Positions 16,952 to 25,620 are shown, counted from the first letter of the stretch. The stretch is 57,034 bases of DNA from Ramlibacter sp. (GCF_028291745.1 NZ_JAQGNQ010000023.1:1-57034), one strand, 5' to 3'. A program made the numbers and translations. Notes: generated by a model not told the origin, from the sequence alone.

Positions 16952-18094
16952 ATGGACGCCAGCTCCGCACTCGCCACCCTCGACACGCCCGCGGCCCTCA
17001 TCGACCTGCCGCGCATGCAACGCAACATCGTGCGCATGCAGCAGCGCATGGATGCGCTCGGCGTGCGCTTCCGGCCGCACGTGAAGACCAGCAAGAGCAC
17101 GCCGGTCACGCGCGCCCAGCTCGCCGCCGGCGCCCGCGGCATCACTGTGTCGACGCTCAAGGAAGCCGCGCAGTTCTTCGCCGACGGCGTCACCGACATC
17201 CTCTACGCGGTCGGCATGGCGCCGGCCAGGCTGCCGCAGGCGCTGGCGCTGCGGCGCCAGGGCTGCGACCTGAAGCTGATCACCGACAGCGTGGACTCGG
17301 CCGCCGCCATCGCCGCGTTCGGCCGGGCGCATGGAGAGGTTTTCGAGGTCTGGATCGAGATCGACACCGACGGTGACCGCTCCGGCATCAAGCCGGAGCA
17401 GCCGGAACTGCTGGAAGTGGGGCGCGTGCTGCATGACGGCGGCATGCTGCTGGGCGGCGTGATGACCCATGCCGGCACCAGCTATGAGCTCGACACGCAC
17501 GCGGCGCTGGTCGCGCTCGCCGAGCAGGAGCGCGCCGGCTGCGTGCGCGCGGCCGAGCGGCTGCGCGCCGCGGGCCTGCCCTGCCGGGCGGTCAGCGTCG
17601 GGTCCACTCCGACCGCCCTGGCGGCCGAGCGGCTCGATGGCGTCACGGAAGTGCGCGCCGGCGTGTACGTGTTCTTCGACCTCGTGATGCACAACATCGG
17701 TGTCTGCAGTACCGCGGACATCGCGTTGAGCGTGCTGACGACCGTCATCGGCCACCAGGTGGCCAAGGGCTGGGCCATCGTCGATGCCGGCTGGATGGCG
17801 ATGAGCCGCGACCGCGGCACGGAGAAGCAGAAGCGGGACTACGGCTTCGGCCAGGTGTGCAGCAGCGACGGCACCGTGCTGGAAGGCTACGTGCTGAGCG
17901 GCACCAACCAGGAGCACGGAATCCTGTCGCGCGAGGGCTCACCCGACGGCGAGATCGCCAAGCGCTTCCCGGTCGGCACGCAGCTGCGCATCCTGCCGAT
18001 CCATGCCTGCGCCACAGGGGCGCAGTTCCCCGCGTACCAGGCGCTTGCGGCAGACGGTGGATTGACTGCGTGGAGCCGCCTGCACGGCTGGTGA
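16952..18094 (+). CDS. DSD1-type PLP enzyme: D-threonine/3-hydroxyaspartate aldolase or D-serine dehydratase family
   Basis: A 380-residue fold-type III PLP enzyme. The N-terminal alanine-racemase-like barrel carries the PLP lysine Lys45 in RPHVKTSKS, and the C-terminal domain has the metal pair His351 and Cys353 in LPIHACATGAQFP, the zinc site known from eukaryotic D-serine dehydratase. Family members cleave D-threonine or beta-hydroxyaspartate to glycine plus an aldehyde, or deaminate D-serine; sequence alone does not separate these. In the beta-hydroxyaspartate cycle a protein of this family (BhcC) makes hydroxyaspartate from glycine and glyoxylate, and an iminosuccinate reductase yields aspartate; here an aspartate dehydrogenase relative lies in the same block, but a hydroxyaspartate dehydratase and an aspartate-glyoxylate aminotransferase are absent. 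It is the last gene before the TRAP promoter. Confidence 0.88.
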   Translation: MDASSALATLDTPAALIDLPRMQRNIVRMQQRMDALGVRFRPHVKTSKSTPVTRAQLAAGARGITVSTLKEAAQFFADGVTDILYAVGMAPARLPQALALRRQGCDLKLITDSVDSAAAIAAFGRAHGEVFEVWIEIDTDGDRSGIKPEQPELLEVGRVLHDGGMLLGGVMTHAGTSYELDTHAALVALAEQERAGCVRAAERLRAAGLPCRAVSVGSTPTALAAERLDGVTEVRAGVYVFFDLVMHNIGVCSTADIALSVLTTVIGHQVAKGWAIVDAGWMAMSRDRGTEKQKRDYGFGQVCSSDGTVLEGYVLSGTNQEHGILSREGSPDGEIAKRFPVGTQLRILPIHACATGAQFPAYQALAADGGLTAWSRLHGW

Positions 18095-18100
18095 GCGCCG

Positions 18101-18166
18101 TTGCGAATGGCGCAACGCGGTGTCAGGCAGTTGACTGTTCGCAGAGCCGATGACGATGGGCACACT
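18101..18166 (+). promoter_or_regulatory. LysR-type activator site and promoter of the TRAP/amidase operon
   Basis: A perfect dyad TTGCG-AATGG-CGCAA (18101-18115) begins seven bases after the preceding stop. GGCAGTTGACTGTTC follows, then CACACT (18161-18166) as -10-like hexamer and an AGGAGG ribosome site. The 60-bp spacing from dyad start to CACACT equals that at 5719-5784. With transcription starting near 18173 the dyad centre is near -65. The operon could also be reached by read-through from the preceding genes. Confidence 0.72.
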
Positions 18167-18187
18167 GGCCCCAGGAGGAATGTTTCG

Positions 18188-18745
18188 ATGCAGGAAGTCC
18201 CTGGTTCCGCGCCGGCGCAACGGCCGCCGCTCGGCCGCGTCGTTGCCGACAATTTCGAGGAGCTGATGGCCGTCGCCCTGTTGTGCGTGATCGGCGCGAT
18301 CATGGCGGCCCAGGTCTGCCTGCGCTCGTTCTTCGGCGCGCCCCTGAGCTGGCCCGAGGAGCTATCGCAGTTCCTCTTCGTGTGGGCCTCGGCGCTCGGC
18401 GCGGTCGGCGCCGGCAAGCGGCACGGGCTGGTGCGCCTGGAAGCGGTTGCCGAAAAGTTGCCCCCGGCAGTCGGACGCGTGGTCGACCGCCTGATCCTCG
18501 CTGCCATCGTGGTCCTGCTCGCAATCCTCGGCTGGAAAGGCTGGCAGCTCGGCGCCAACACCTCGTTCGCGGCCGCGACGCTGCCGCTGACCTGGGCCTG
18601 GCTCTACGCCGCCGCCCCGGCCTTCTCGGTGCTGATGACCGTGCGGCTGGTCCAGCTGCAGCTGCTTGGCTATCGTTTCGCGTTCATCGAATCGCTGGTC
18701 GCCGGCGAGCGCGGCGCGCCCGCTCCCGCAGGGCCCATCCTGTGA
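18188..18745 (+). CDS. TRAP transporter small permease (DctQ family)
   Basis: A 185-residue membrane protein with four hydrophobic segments starting about residue 24 (MAVALLCVIGAIMAAQVCLR). It has the DctQ-family motif SWPEELSQFLFVWASALGAV, where the EE-S/A-x-x-L-F-V-W pattern is diagnostic, and a following KRHGLVRLEAV segment. The ATG at 18188 is preceded by AGGAGG at an ideal distance. It would form the membrane part of a TRAP importer with the large permease, whose GTG overlaps the stop of this gene. Confidence 0.92.
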   Translation: MQEVPGSAPAQRPPLGRVVADNFEELMAVALLCVIGAIMAAQVCLRSFFGAPLSWPEELSQFLFVWASALGAVGAGKRHGLVRLEAVAEKLPPAVGRVVDRLILAAIVVLLAILGWKGWQLGANTSFAAATLPLTWAWLYAAAPAFSVLMTVRLVQLQLLGYRFAFIESLVAGERGAPAPAGPIL

Positions 18746-20016
18746 TCGCCGCGACAGTCGTCCTGCTGCTGGCCCTCGTGATCGGTGTGCCGGTCGCCTT
18801 TGCCATCGGCCTGTCCGCGCTCTCGTACTTCCTGCTGTCCGGCGCGAACCTGCTGGTGCTGCCGCAGCAGTTCATCGGGCAACTGAGCAACCTGTCCCTG
18901 ATCTCGGTTCCGTTCTTCGTTCTCGCCGGTGAGTTGATGAACCGCGGCGGCGTCACCCGCCGCATCTTTGCCTTCGCCGAGGCGGTCGTCGGCCGCGTGC
19001 CGGGCAACCTGGGACACACGAACGTCGTGGCCGCGATGATCTTCGCGGGCATGTCAGGGTCGGCCGTGGCCGACCTCGCCAGCGTGGGAAAGATCGGCCT
19101 GAAGTCGATGCGCGACGCCAGCTATCCCGACAACCTCAGCCTCGGCGTGATCATTTCGGCCTCGACGATCGGGCCGATCATCCCTCCCAGCATCAACATG
19201 GTGATCTTCGGCAGCATCGCCAACGTGCCGATCGGCCTGCTGTTCCTGGGCGGGGTCCTGCCCGGCATCCTCACCGGCAGCATGATCATGCTGATGTTCG
19301 CCTTGCTGTTCTGGCGGCGCAAGGTCAAGGTGCTGGAGCCGCAGGCAAGGCAGGGGCTGTGGCCGGCGTTCCGGGAAGCGTTCTGGTCGCTGATGACGCC
19401 GGTCGTCCTGCTGGGCGCCATGTTCACGGGCATCGCCACGCCGACCGAAGCGGCGATCGTCGCCACGCTGTACACGCTCGTCGTGGCCGGCCTCATCTAC
19501 CGGGAGCTGACCTGGGCGACCATCTTCGAGGTGCTGCTCAGCACCGCGATCGTCTCGGGGGCCATCCTCGTCATCATCGGCTTTGCCGCCCCCCTGGGCT
19601 ACGTCATCGCCCGTGAGCAGGTCGCCGTGGGGCTGTCGACGCTGCTGGTCGGCTCGTTCAAGGGCCATGTCCTGCTGCTGTTCGCGGTGGTGGCGCTGCT
19701 GCTCGTGGTCGGCTGCTTCATGGAGGTCGTGGCCGCCCTCATCCTGCTCACCCCGGTGCTCGGCGCAGCCCTGATCGCGACCGGGCTCGACCCGGTGTTC
19801 GTCGGCGTGCTGATGGTCTACACGCTGGGCATCGGCCTGGTCACGCCCCCGGTTGGCATGTGCCTGTACGTCGGCAGCCAGATCTCGGGCGTCCGGCTCG
19901 AGAAGGTGGTCGCCGCCACGGCGCCTTTCATCGTCCCGCTGGTCGTCACGATGGTCCTGATGATCCTGTTCCCCTCGTTGATCACCTGGCTACCCACCGC
20001 CGTCTACGCAAAGTGA
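18742..20016 (+). CDS. TRAP transporter large permease (DctM family)
   Basis: A 424-residue membrane protein of typical DctM length with about a dozen hydrophobic segments. Family motifs are SLISVPFFVLAGELMNRGG, AGMSGSAVADLASVG, ISASTIGPIIPPSINMVIFG and LGIGLVTPPVGMCLYVGS. The GTG at 18742 overlaps the upstream TGA (GTGA), and the protein N-terminus (IAATVVLLLALVIGVPVAFA) is that expected of the family. It couples the sodium or proton gradient to import of the ligand presented by the binding protein encoded next. Confidence 0.95.
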   Translation: MIAATVVLLLALVIGVPVAFAIGLSALSYFLLSGANLLVLPQQFIGQLSNLSLISVPFFVLAGELMNRGGVTRRIFAFAEAVVGRVPGNLGHTNVVAAMIFAGMSGSAVADLASVGKIGLKSMRDASYPDNLSLGVIISASTIGPIIPPSINMVIFGSIANVPIGLLFLGGVLPGILTGSMIMLMFALLFWRRKVKVLEPQARQGLWPAFREAFWSLMTPVVLLGAMFTGIATPTEAAIVATLYTLVVAGLIYRELTWATIFEVLLSTAIVSGAILVIIGFAAPLGYVIAREQVAVGLSTLLVGSFKGHVLLLFAVVALLLVVGCFMEVVAALILLTPVLGAALIATGLDPVFVGVLMVYTLGIGLVTPPVGMCLYVGSQISGVRLEKVVAATAPFIVPLVVTMVLMILFPSLITWLPTAVYAK

Positions 20017-20036
20017 CCCAAGCCCAAGGAGCATCC

Positions 20037-21041
20037 ATGAATCGAGCCAACCCGGTTGCGCGCTTCGTCGCCACCACCCTCGCCAGCATGGCCGTCGGCG
20101 CCGCGCTGCTTGCCGCGCCGGGGGCCTCGGCGCAGACGCTCACGCTGCGCATCGGCCAGAACACCGCCGTCGGGACGCCACTGGACCTGAGCGTCAAGCG
20201 CTTCGCCAGGCTCGTCGAAGAGCGCTCGGGCGGCAAGATCGTCGTTCGCGACTATCCGGCCGGGCAGATCGGCAACGAGCAGCAGATGATCGAGGGGCTG
20301 CAGATCGGCACGCTCGACATGGCCGCCATCATCGGGGCGACTTACGGCAACGTGCTCCCCGAAGCCAACGTGCTGGGCATCTCGTATGTGTTCCGCGACC
20401 CCGCCCACATGCGCAAGGTGATGGACGGCCCGGTCGGCGACCAGTTGGCCGCCGACTTGCTGAAGAAGACGGGCATCCACATCATGAGCTCCTCGTGGTA
20501 CTTCGGCACCCGGCAACTGACGTCGAACCGCCCCGTGAAGACGCCGGCCGACATGGTGGGCATGAAGATCCGCGTCGTGCCGGTCCCGATCTTCGAGGCG
20601 TCCTGGCGCGCCGTCGGGGCGACGCCGACGCCGGTCGATTTCAAGGACCTGTTCACCGCGCTGCAGACCAATGCCGTGGATGCGCAGGAAAACCCGCTGG
20701 CCAATATCAAGGGCGCCGGCATCCAGCTGGTCAACAAGAACCTGTCGCTGACGGACCACCTGGTGGCCAACGTGATCGTGGCGATGAGCGACGACACCTA
20801 TCGCCGCCTGAAGCCGGACCAGGCCGCGCTGATCAAGGCCGCGGTGCGCGACGCCGGCACCACGATGTATGACCTGACGGTCAAGAGCGAACAGGACCTG
20901 CTGGCTGAATTCAAGGCGGCCGGCGTGACCATCATCCAGCCGGACAAGGCCGCGTTCCGCGAGAAGGTCAAGGACGTGCCGAGGACCTTCCAGAAGGGCA
21001 GCCTCCTGGAGATCTACCAGCGCATCCAGGCGGTGCGATAG
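20037..21041 (+). CDS. TRAP transporter substrate-binding protein (DctP family)
   Basis: A 334-residue periplasmic binding protein with signal peptide (cleavage after ASA near residue 33). The DctP family features are the conserved arginine that pins the ligand carboxylate (GMKIRVVPVPIFEASWRAVG) and the ALQTNAVDAQENPLANIK segment. The ATG at 20037 is preceded by AAGGAG. Most characterised DctP proteins bind carboxylates such as C4-dicarboxylates, sialic acid or keto acids. Given the amidase and deacetylase-fold hydrolase genes in the same operon, a half-amide, cyclic imide or related carboxylate is a reasonable guess. Confidence 0.94.
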   Translation: MNRANPVARFVATTLASMAVGAALLAAPGASAQTLTLRIGQNTAVGTPLDLSVKRFARLVEERSGGKIVVRDYPAGQIGNEQQMIEGLQIGTLDMAAIIGATYGNVLPEANVLGISYVFRDPAHMRKVMDGPVGDQLAADLLKKTGIHIMSSSWYFGTRQLTSNRPVKTPADMVGMKIRVVPVPIFEASWRAVGATPTPVDFKDLFTALQTNAVDAQENPLANIKGAGIQLVNKNLSLTDHLVANVIVAMSDDTYRRLKPDQAALIKAAVRDAGTTMYDLTVKSEQDLLAEFKAAGVTIIQPDKAAFREKVKDVPRTFQKGSLLEIYQRIQAVR

Positions 21042-21049
21042 GCCTTGCG

Positions 21050-21814
21050 GTGCGGGAGCGTGAATTGAAGCCCTTCGAGCGCCTGTTCGACTTCAGCGGC
21101 AAGCGGGCCCTGATCACCGGCGCCGCCAGCGGCATCGGCGAGGCGATGGCGCGCGCCTTCGCCGCCCAGGGAGCGCATGTCATCCTGGCCGACCGCGACC
21201 GGGAGGCGCTGCGGAAGGTGGCCTCCGATCTTGCGCCGTCGTCGCAGTCCCACCCGTTCGACCAGGCCGACCTGGCGTCGATCGAGGCGCTCGCCGCCGC
21301 GGCCGGCGAGGTCGACATCCTGGTCAACAACGCCGGCATCGTCGTGCGCGCACCGCTGCTCGACCTCGACTGGGCCGACCTGCGCCGGATGGTCGACGTC
21401 AACCTCGTCGGTCCGGTCGCGCTCACTCGCCTCGTCGGCGCGGCCATGGTCCGACGCCGCAGCGGGACGATCATCAACATCGGCTCGCAGATGGCGTTCA
21501 ATGGCGCCCGGCACCGCTCCGTGTATTCGTCGACGAAGGTCGCCATCTCGCAGTTCACGAAGACCGCCGCGCTCGAGTGGGGGCCCCACGGAATCCGGGT
21601 CAACTGCATCGCGCCCGGCCGGACGATCACGGCGCTCAACGCGGCGCTGCTGGCCGATCCGGCCGAATACGAAACCGGCTTGCAGCGCATCCCGCTGCAG
21701 CGCTACGGAGAGCCCGCCGACATGGCCAACGTGGCGCTGTTCCTGGCTTCGGAAGCTGCCGCCTACATCACCGGCCACACCGTCGTCGTGGACGGCGGCT
21801 GGATCCTGGAGTGA
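21050..21814 (+). CDS. short-chain dehydrogenase/reductase (SDR family)
   Basis: A 254-residue classical SDR oxidoreductase. It shows the cofactor motif TGAASGIGEAMARAF, the NNAG motif (ILVNNAGIV), the catalytic serine in INIGSQMAFN, the YSSTK motif with catalytic Tyr and Lys, and the C-terminal ITGHTVVVDGGW. The loop after the second strand (LADRDREAL) has an Asp that favours NAD. The start is uncertain: the GTG at 21050 lacks a good ribosome site, while a TTG at 21065 follows GGGAG and would remove five residues. It lies between the TRAP and amidase genes, suggesting oxidation or reduction of a hydroxy or keto acid. Confidence 0.9.
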   Translation: MRERELKPFERLFDFSGKRALITGAASGIGEAMARAFAAQGAHVILADRDREALRKVASDLAPSSQSHPFDQADLASIEALAAAAGEVDILVNNAGIVVRAPLLDLDWADLRRMVDVNLVGPVALTRLVGAAMVRRRSGTIINIGSQMAFNGARHRSVYSSTKVAISQFTKTAALEWGPHGIRVNCIAPGRTITALNAALLADPAEYETGLQRIPLQRYGEPADMANVALFLASEAAAYITGHTVVVDGGWILE

Positions 21815-21822
21815 CGACGAAC

Positions 21823-22032
21823 ATGGATGAACAGCAACTGCTGGCGGCGATCGCGATCGAGTTGCAGCGCGTGTCGGCATCGGCCCCGCGCGCCTCGCGC
21901 GTCGCGGCCCTGGTCGAGACGAACAACGCCTGCGTGGCGCAGGCGAGCCTCGCCTTGCTGCGGATGGAAGACCACCCCGGCAGCTTCGATCCGTGGTGCC
22001 GCAGCTTTGCGGCGCCGGAGCGTGAAAAATGA
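21823..22032 (+). CDS. AtzG-like small subunit of an amidase (DUF4089 type)
   Basis: A 69-residue helical protein (MDEQQLLAAIAIELQRVSAS, then ending [20 protein letters not shown]) immediately before, and overlapping by ATGA, an amidase gene. This arrangement, the length, and the acidic-P-x-x-F-x-P end resemble AtzG, the small subunit that stabilises the AtzE amidase of cyanuric acid catabolism. It would be a non-catalytic partner of the enzyme encoded next. The similarity is judged by eye and is moderate; the gene is short but its start and stop are fixed by its neighbours. Confidence 0.65.
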   Translation: MDEQQLLAAIAIELQRVSASAPRASRVAALVETNNACVAQASLALLRMEDHPGSFDPWCRSFAAPEREK

Positions 22033-23435
22033 GCGGCCTGCTCGAACACGACCTGGTCGGCATTGCCGCTGCCATCCGCCAGGGCGACGCCAGCGCCGAA
22101 CAGGTGACGCGCCTGTGCCTGGGCCGGCTCGAGGGGCAGGGGCGCGCCCACAACGCCGTCGTGCGGCTCGATGCGCAGGCGGCCCTGGAGGCGGCGCGCG
22201 CGGCAGACCTGGCCCGTGCCCGCGGTGCCGCGCTCGGGCCCTTGCACGGCGTCCCGCTGGCGCACAAGGACCTCTTCTACCGTGCCGGGCGCCCCTGTGC
22301 CGGGGGCTCGAAGATCCGCGCCGACTACGTGCCCGACGAAACCGCGAGCGTCCTGCTGCGGCTCGACGCAGCCGGCGCGATCGACCTCGGCACGCTGCAC
22401 ATGGCCGAATTCGCGCTCAGCCCCACCGGCTACAACGAGCACTACGGCCACGGGCGCAACCCGTGGTCACCGGAGCACGTGTGCGGCGGCTCGTCGAGCG
22501 GCTCCGGGATCGCGGTCGCGGGCCGCATGGTGTTCGGCTCGCTCGGCACCGACACCGGCGGTTCGATCCGCCATCCCGCGGCCATGTGCGGCGTCACCGG
22601 CCTCAAGCCCACGCTGCGGCGGGTGAGCGGCGACGGTGTGATGCCGCTGTCGTGGTCGCTCGATTGCGTCGGCCCGCTGGCGCAGTCGGCGCGCGATTGC
22701 GCACGGCTGCTGGGCGTCATCGCCGGAGCCGGTCCGCGCGACGGCAGCGCGGCCGCCGTGGCGGTTCCCGACTACGAGGCGGCCCTGGCCACTTCGGTCC
22801 GCGGCTTGCGCATTGCCGTGCCCCGCGACTACTACGACGATGCCCTGGACCCCGAGGTCGCGGCGGCGCGCGACGAAAGCCTGCGCGTGTTGCGCGATCT
22901 CGGTGCCATCGTCGTCGACACGCAGGTGCCGGACATGGCGGTGATCAACGCGATGATGCAGGTCGTGATCGCCTGCGAGGCGGCGACGATCCACCGCCGC
23001 TGGCTGGCGCAGCGGCCGGGCGACTATGCCGACCAGGTGCGCACGAGAATCGAGGCCGGCCTGTACTACCCGGCCACCCGCTACCTCGAGGCCGTGAGCC
23101 TGCGCGCGCGGCTGACCGAGGATTACCTGCGCGCCGCGCTCGGCGACTGTGACGTGATGCACCTGCCGGCGATTCCGATCACGGTGCCGACCATCGCCGC
23201 CACCACCCAAGGCTCGCCCGCCGACGTGGCGGCGGTGATCGCCGCCGTCACCCGCTGCACGCGGGCCATCAACTATCTCGGCCTGCCGGCGCTGTCCGTG
23301 CCCGCGGGCTTTTCCGCCCAGGGCCTGCCGATCGCGTTCCAGCTGGTCGGCAAGCCCTTCGACGAGGCCACCTTGCTGCGTGCCGGACATGCGTTCCAGC
23401 AGGCGACGGACTGGCATCGCCGCATTCCGCAGTAA
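22029..23435 (+). CDS. amidase signature family hydrolase (GatA/AtzE-like)
   Basis: A 468-residue cytoplasmic amidase with the complete Ser-cisSer-Lys triad: Lys80 in PLAHKDLF, Ser155 in CGGSSSGSG and nucleophile Ser179 in [11 protein letters not shown]. It hydrolyses a C-N amide bond to a carboxylate and ammonia or an amine. Pairing with an AtzG-like subunit places it near the AtzE group, which act on small carboxylated ureas, but it could equally be a half-amidase. Its ATG overlaps the upstream stop. Together with the deacetylase-fold hydrolase encoded 26 bp downstream it would form a two-step ring-opening and deamidation route (inference). Confidence 0.93.
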   Translation: MSGLLEHDLVGIAAAIRQGDASAEQVTRLCLGRLEGQGRAHNAVVRLDAQAALEAARAADLARARGAALGPLHGVPLAHKDLFYRAGRPCAGGSKIRADYVPDETASVLLRLDAAGAIDLGTLHMAEFALSPTGYNEHYGHGRNPWSPEHVCGGSSSGSGIAVAGRMVFGSLGTDTGGSIRHPAAMCGVTGLKPTLRRVSGDGVMPLSWSLDCVGPLAQSARDCARLLGVIAGAGPRDGSAAAVAVPDYEAALATSVRGLRIAVPRDYYDDALDPEVAAARDESLRVLRDLGAIVVDTQVPDMAVINAMMQVVIACEAATIHRRWLAQRPGDYADQVRTRIEAGLYYPATRYLEAVSLRARLTEDYLRAALGDCDVMHLPAIPITVPTIAATTQGSPADVAAVIAAVTRCTRAINYLGLPALSVPAGFSAQGLPIAFQLVGKPFDEATLLRAGHAFQQATDWHRRIPQ

Positions 23436-23461
23436 CGCACGCTGTTCAAAGGAAAAACGTC

Positions 23462-24343
23462 ATGGCAAAAGAGATCCTGTGTTCGTTCGGGGTGGACGTG
23501 GACGCCGTCGCCGGCTGGCTCGGCTCGTACGGGGGTGAAGACTCCAGTCTGGACATCTCGCGCGGCATGTTCGCCGGCGAGGTTGGCGTGCCGCGCCTGG
23601 TCAGGCTGTTCGACAAGTACGGCATGAAGACGACCTGGTTCGTGCCGGGCCACTCGATCGAGACCTTTCCGGACCAGATGAAGCTGGTGGTCGATGCGGG
23701 GCACGAGATCGGCCTGCATGGCTACAGCCACGAAAACCCGGTCAGCATGACGCCGCAACAGGAGGAGGACGTGCTCGACAAGTCGATCGACCTCGTCGAG
23801 CGGCTGAGCGGCCGGCGGCCGCGCGGCTACGTCGCGCCGTGGTGGGAGTTGAGCCCGGTCACCGTGGACCTGCTGGTCAAGAAGGGCATCAAGTACGACC
23901 ATAGCCTGATGCACAACGACTTTTCGCCGTATTACGTGCGAACCGGCGACAGCTGGACGAAGATCGACTATTCGAAGCCCGCGTCGCACTGGATGAAGCC
24001 CTTGCAGCGCGGCAAGCTCACCGGCCTGGTCGAGATCTCCGGCAACTGGTATCTCGACGACCTGCCGCCGATGATGTTCATCAAGGCGGCCCCCAACAGC
24101 CACGGCTTCGTCAATCCGCGGCACCTGGAAGACATCTGGCGCGACCAGTTCGACTGGGTCTACCGCGAGATGGATTACGCGGCGTTCACGATCGCCATCC
24201 ACCCCGACGTCTCGGGCCGGCCGCAGGTGCTGTTGATGCTGGAGCGGATCATCGAACACATCTCGGCGCATGCCGGCGTCAAGTGGGTCACCTTCGACCA
24301 GATCGCCGACGACTTCCTGCGGCGCCAGCCGCCGAGCGCGTAG
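23462..24343 (+). CDS. polysaccharide deacetylase-fold hydrolase, possible cyclic imide hydrolase or allantoinase-like enzyme
   Basis: A 293-residue cytoplasmic protein of the polysaccharide deacetylase superfamily (carbohydrate esterase 4 fold). It keeps the metal and catalytic positions: Asp12 and Asp14 in SFGVDVDA, and His86 and His90 in [10 protein letters not shown]. It lacks a signal peptide, which argues against a cell-wall substrate. Proteins of this size and subgroup include PuuE-type allantoinases and, from memory, the bacterial cyclic imide hydrolase (imidase). With an amidase gene just upstream, ring opening of an imide or ureide followed by amide hydrolysis is attractive. The COG0523 GTPase gene nearby could supply its metal. 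Start: ATG at 23462, preceded by AAAGGAAAAA. Confidence 0.85.
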   Translation: MAKEILCSFGVDVDAVAGWLGSYGGEDSSLDISRGMFAGEVGVPRLVRLFDKYGMKTTWFVPGHSIETFPDQMKLVVDAGHEIGLHGYSHENPVSMTPQQEEDVLDKSIDLVERLSGRRPRGYVAPWWELSPVTVDLLVKKGIKYDHSLMHNDFSPYYVRTGDSWTKIDYSKPASHWMKPLQRGKLTGLVEISGNWYLDDLPPMMFIKAAPNSHGFVNPRHLEDIWRDQFDWVYREMDYAAFTIAIHPDVSGRPQVLLMLERIIEHISAHAGVKWVTFDQIADDFLRRQPPSA

Positions 24344-24346
24344 CCC

Positions 24347-24628
24347 ATGTGCAGCATGTGCGGCGCCATCGGCCAGGGCCAGGCCTGGGAGCAGCAGGGC
24401 CAGGCCGGCGACGACGCGCGCTGGCGGCTGCGCCGCGAAGCTGCCGCCACCGCGGCGGAGCTCACGGCACTGTTGTCGCCGCGGCGGATCAAGGTCACGG
24501 CCAGTGCGGATTTCGGTTTCGTCGTGGCGTTTCCGACCGGCGGCACGGAGATGGTCGTCGGCCTGGCGCAACTCTGGCACTTGCTGGAGCGGCGCGGGAT
24601 CGAGATTCCCGATCCGCTGATTGCATGA
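24347..24628 (+). CDS. 93-residue protein with N-terminal CxxC, unknown
   Basis: A small protein starting MCSMCGAIGQ, then a charged helix (about residues 25-45) and a C-terminal half ending LERRGIEIPDPLIA. The two cysteines at residues 2 and 5 could bind a metal or form a redox pair. It sits three bases after the hydrolase stop, and the GTPase start overlaps its own stop (ATGA). Placed between a metal-dependent hydrolase and a COG0523 metal chaperone, it may be a metal-handling or maturation partner (inference). I recognise no family. Confidence 0.7.
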   Translation: MCSMCGAIGQGQAWEQQGQAGDDARWRLRREAAATAAELTALLSPRRIKVTASADFGFVVAFPTGGTEMVVGLAQLWHLLERRGIEIPDPLIA

Positions 24629-25620
24629 ACGATTCGTCGGCCCTGATCCCGGTCCACGTGCTGACCGGTTTCCTCGGCAGCGGCAAGACGACCTTGCTGA
24701 ATCACGCGCTGCTGGCCGGTTTCGGTGCCGATACGGCGGTGATCGTCAACGAGTTCGGCGCTGTCGGACTTGACCAGCTGTTCGTGCAGGCGCGCTCCCA
24801 GGAAACCATCGTGTTGAAGAGCGGCTGCGTGTGCTGCACGGTGCGGTCGGATCTCGTCACGACACTGATGCAACTGGTGGCGGCGCGCGGTGCGGCGCCG
24901 CCCTTGCGGCGCATCCTGATCGAGACCTCGGGCATTTCCGATCCGCTGCCGATCCTGCAGACCCTCCGCTCGGACTTCAACCTGCGCACCCGCTTTCGGG
25001 TCGGCAGCGTCGTGTGCACGGTGGGCGCCGCGGATGGGACGCCGTGGGAGCAGAGAGCCGAAGGCCTCGCCCAGGTCACCGCGGCCGACGCCATCGTGAT
25101 CACCAAGCGCGACCTCGTCGACGACGGGACGACCCGGGCGGTGCAATCGGCGGTCGCCGGGCTCAATCCACTCGCCCACATCGTGCCGGCCCCGCGGCTG
25201 GTCGGCTGGCTCGAGCAGGAAGAGACGCGCGGCGAAGGCTCGCAGCGCGTGCTGCAGCTGCCCCTGTTGCGGCGGACCCTGCGGGCCCGGCCCCACGGCA
25301 TTCGCACCGTGGTCATTCGCGCGGCAGCGCCCGTGTCGTGGCCGCAGTTCGCCATCTGGCTCACCCGGCTCGTGTTCGTGCACGGGGACAGGATCCTGCG
25401 AACCAAGGGCGTGCTCTTCGACCAGGAGCGCCAGCTCTGGATCGGCGTGCACGGCGTGCGGCGCTTCTTCCATCCTCCCGTTCACCTGGCACTGGATGCG
25501 CCGCCCGACTGTGGCGCCTGCCTCGTGTTCATCACCGTGCGCCTCGATCCGGCGCTGATCGAGAGTTCATACCGGCGGTTGGTGCACGACAACTCGCTGG
25601 CGCCGGAATTGCTGCGGTAG
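24625..25620 (+). CDS. COG0523 (CobW/UreG-related) GTPase, probable metallochaperone
   Basis: A 331-residue G3E-family GTPase. Walker A is GFLGSGKT (residues 15-22), the diagnostic CxCC is Cys68, Cys70 and Cys71 (KSGCVCCTVRSDL), with ETSGISDP and the guanine-specificity motif TKRD. The C-terminal CobW_C domain follows. Members hand zinc, cobalt or another metal to target enzymes using GTP. Linkage by ATGA to the CxxC mini-protein gene, and closeness to the deacetylase-fold hydrolase and upstream zinc-site PLP enzyme, point to a dedicated role in activating one of them. No zinc-regulator site was recognised upstream, so it looks substrate-regulated rather than a zinc-starvation gene. Confidence 0.92.
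   Translation: MNDSSALIPVHVLTGFLGSGKTTLLNHALLAGFGADTAVIVNEFGAVGLDQLFVQARSQETIVLKSGCVCCTVRSDLVTTLMQLVAARGAAPPLRRILIETSGISDPLPILQTLRSDFNLRTRFRVGSVVCTVGAADGTPWEQRAEGLAQVTAADAIVITKRDLVDDGTTRAVQSAVAGLNPLAHIVPAPRLVGWLEQEETRGEGSQRVLQLPLLRRTLRARPHGIRTVVIRAAAPVSWPQFAIWLTRLVFVHGDRILRTKGVLFDQERQLWIGVHGVRRFFHPPVHLALDAPPDCGACLVFITVRLDPALIESSYRRLVHDNSLAPELLR

Noticed and set aside
16952..18094. A complete beta-hydroxyaspartate cycle
   Set aside because: A DSD1-type enzyme and an aspartate dehydrogenase relative are present, but the dehydratase and aspartate-glyoxylate aminotransferase genes are not in the window.
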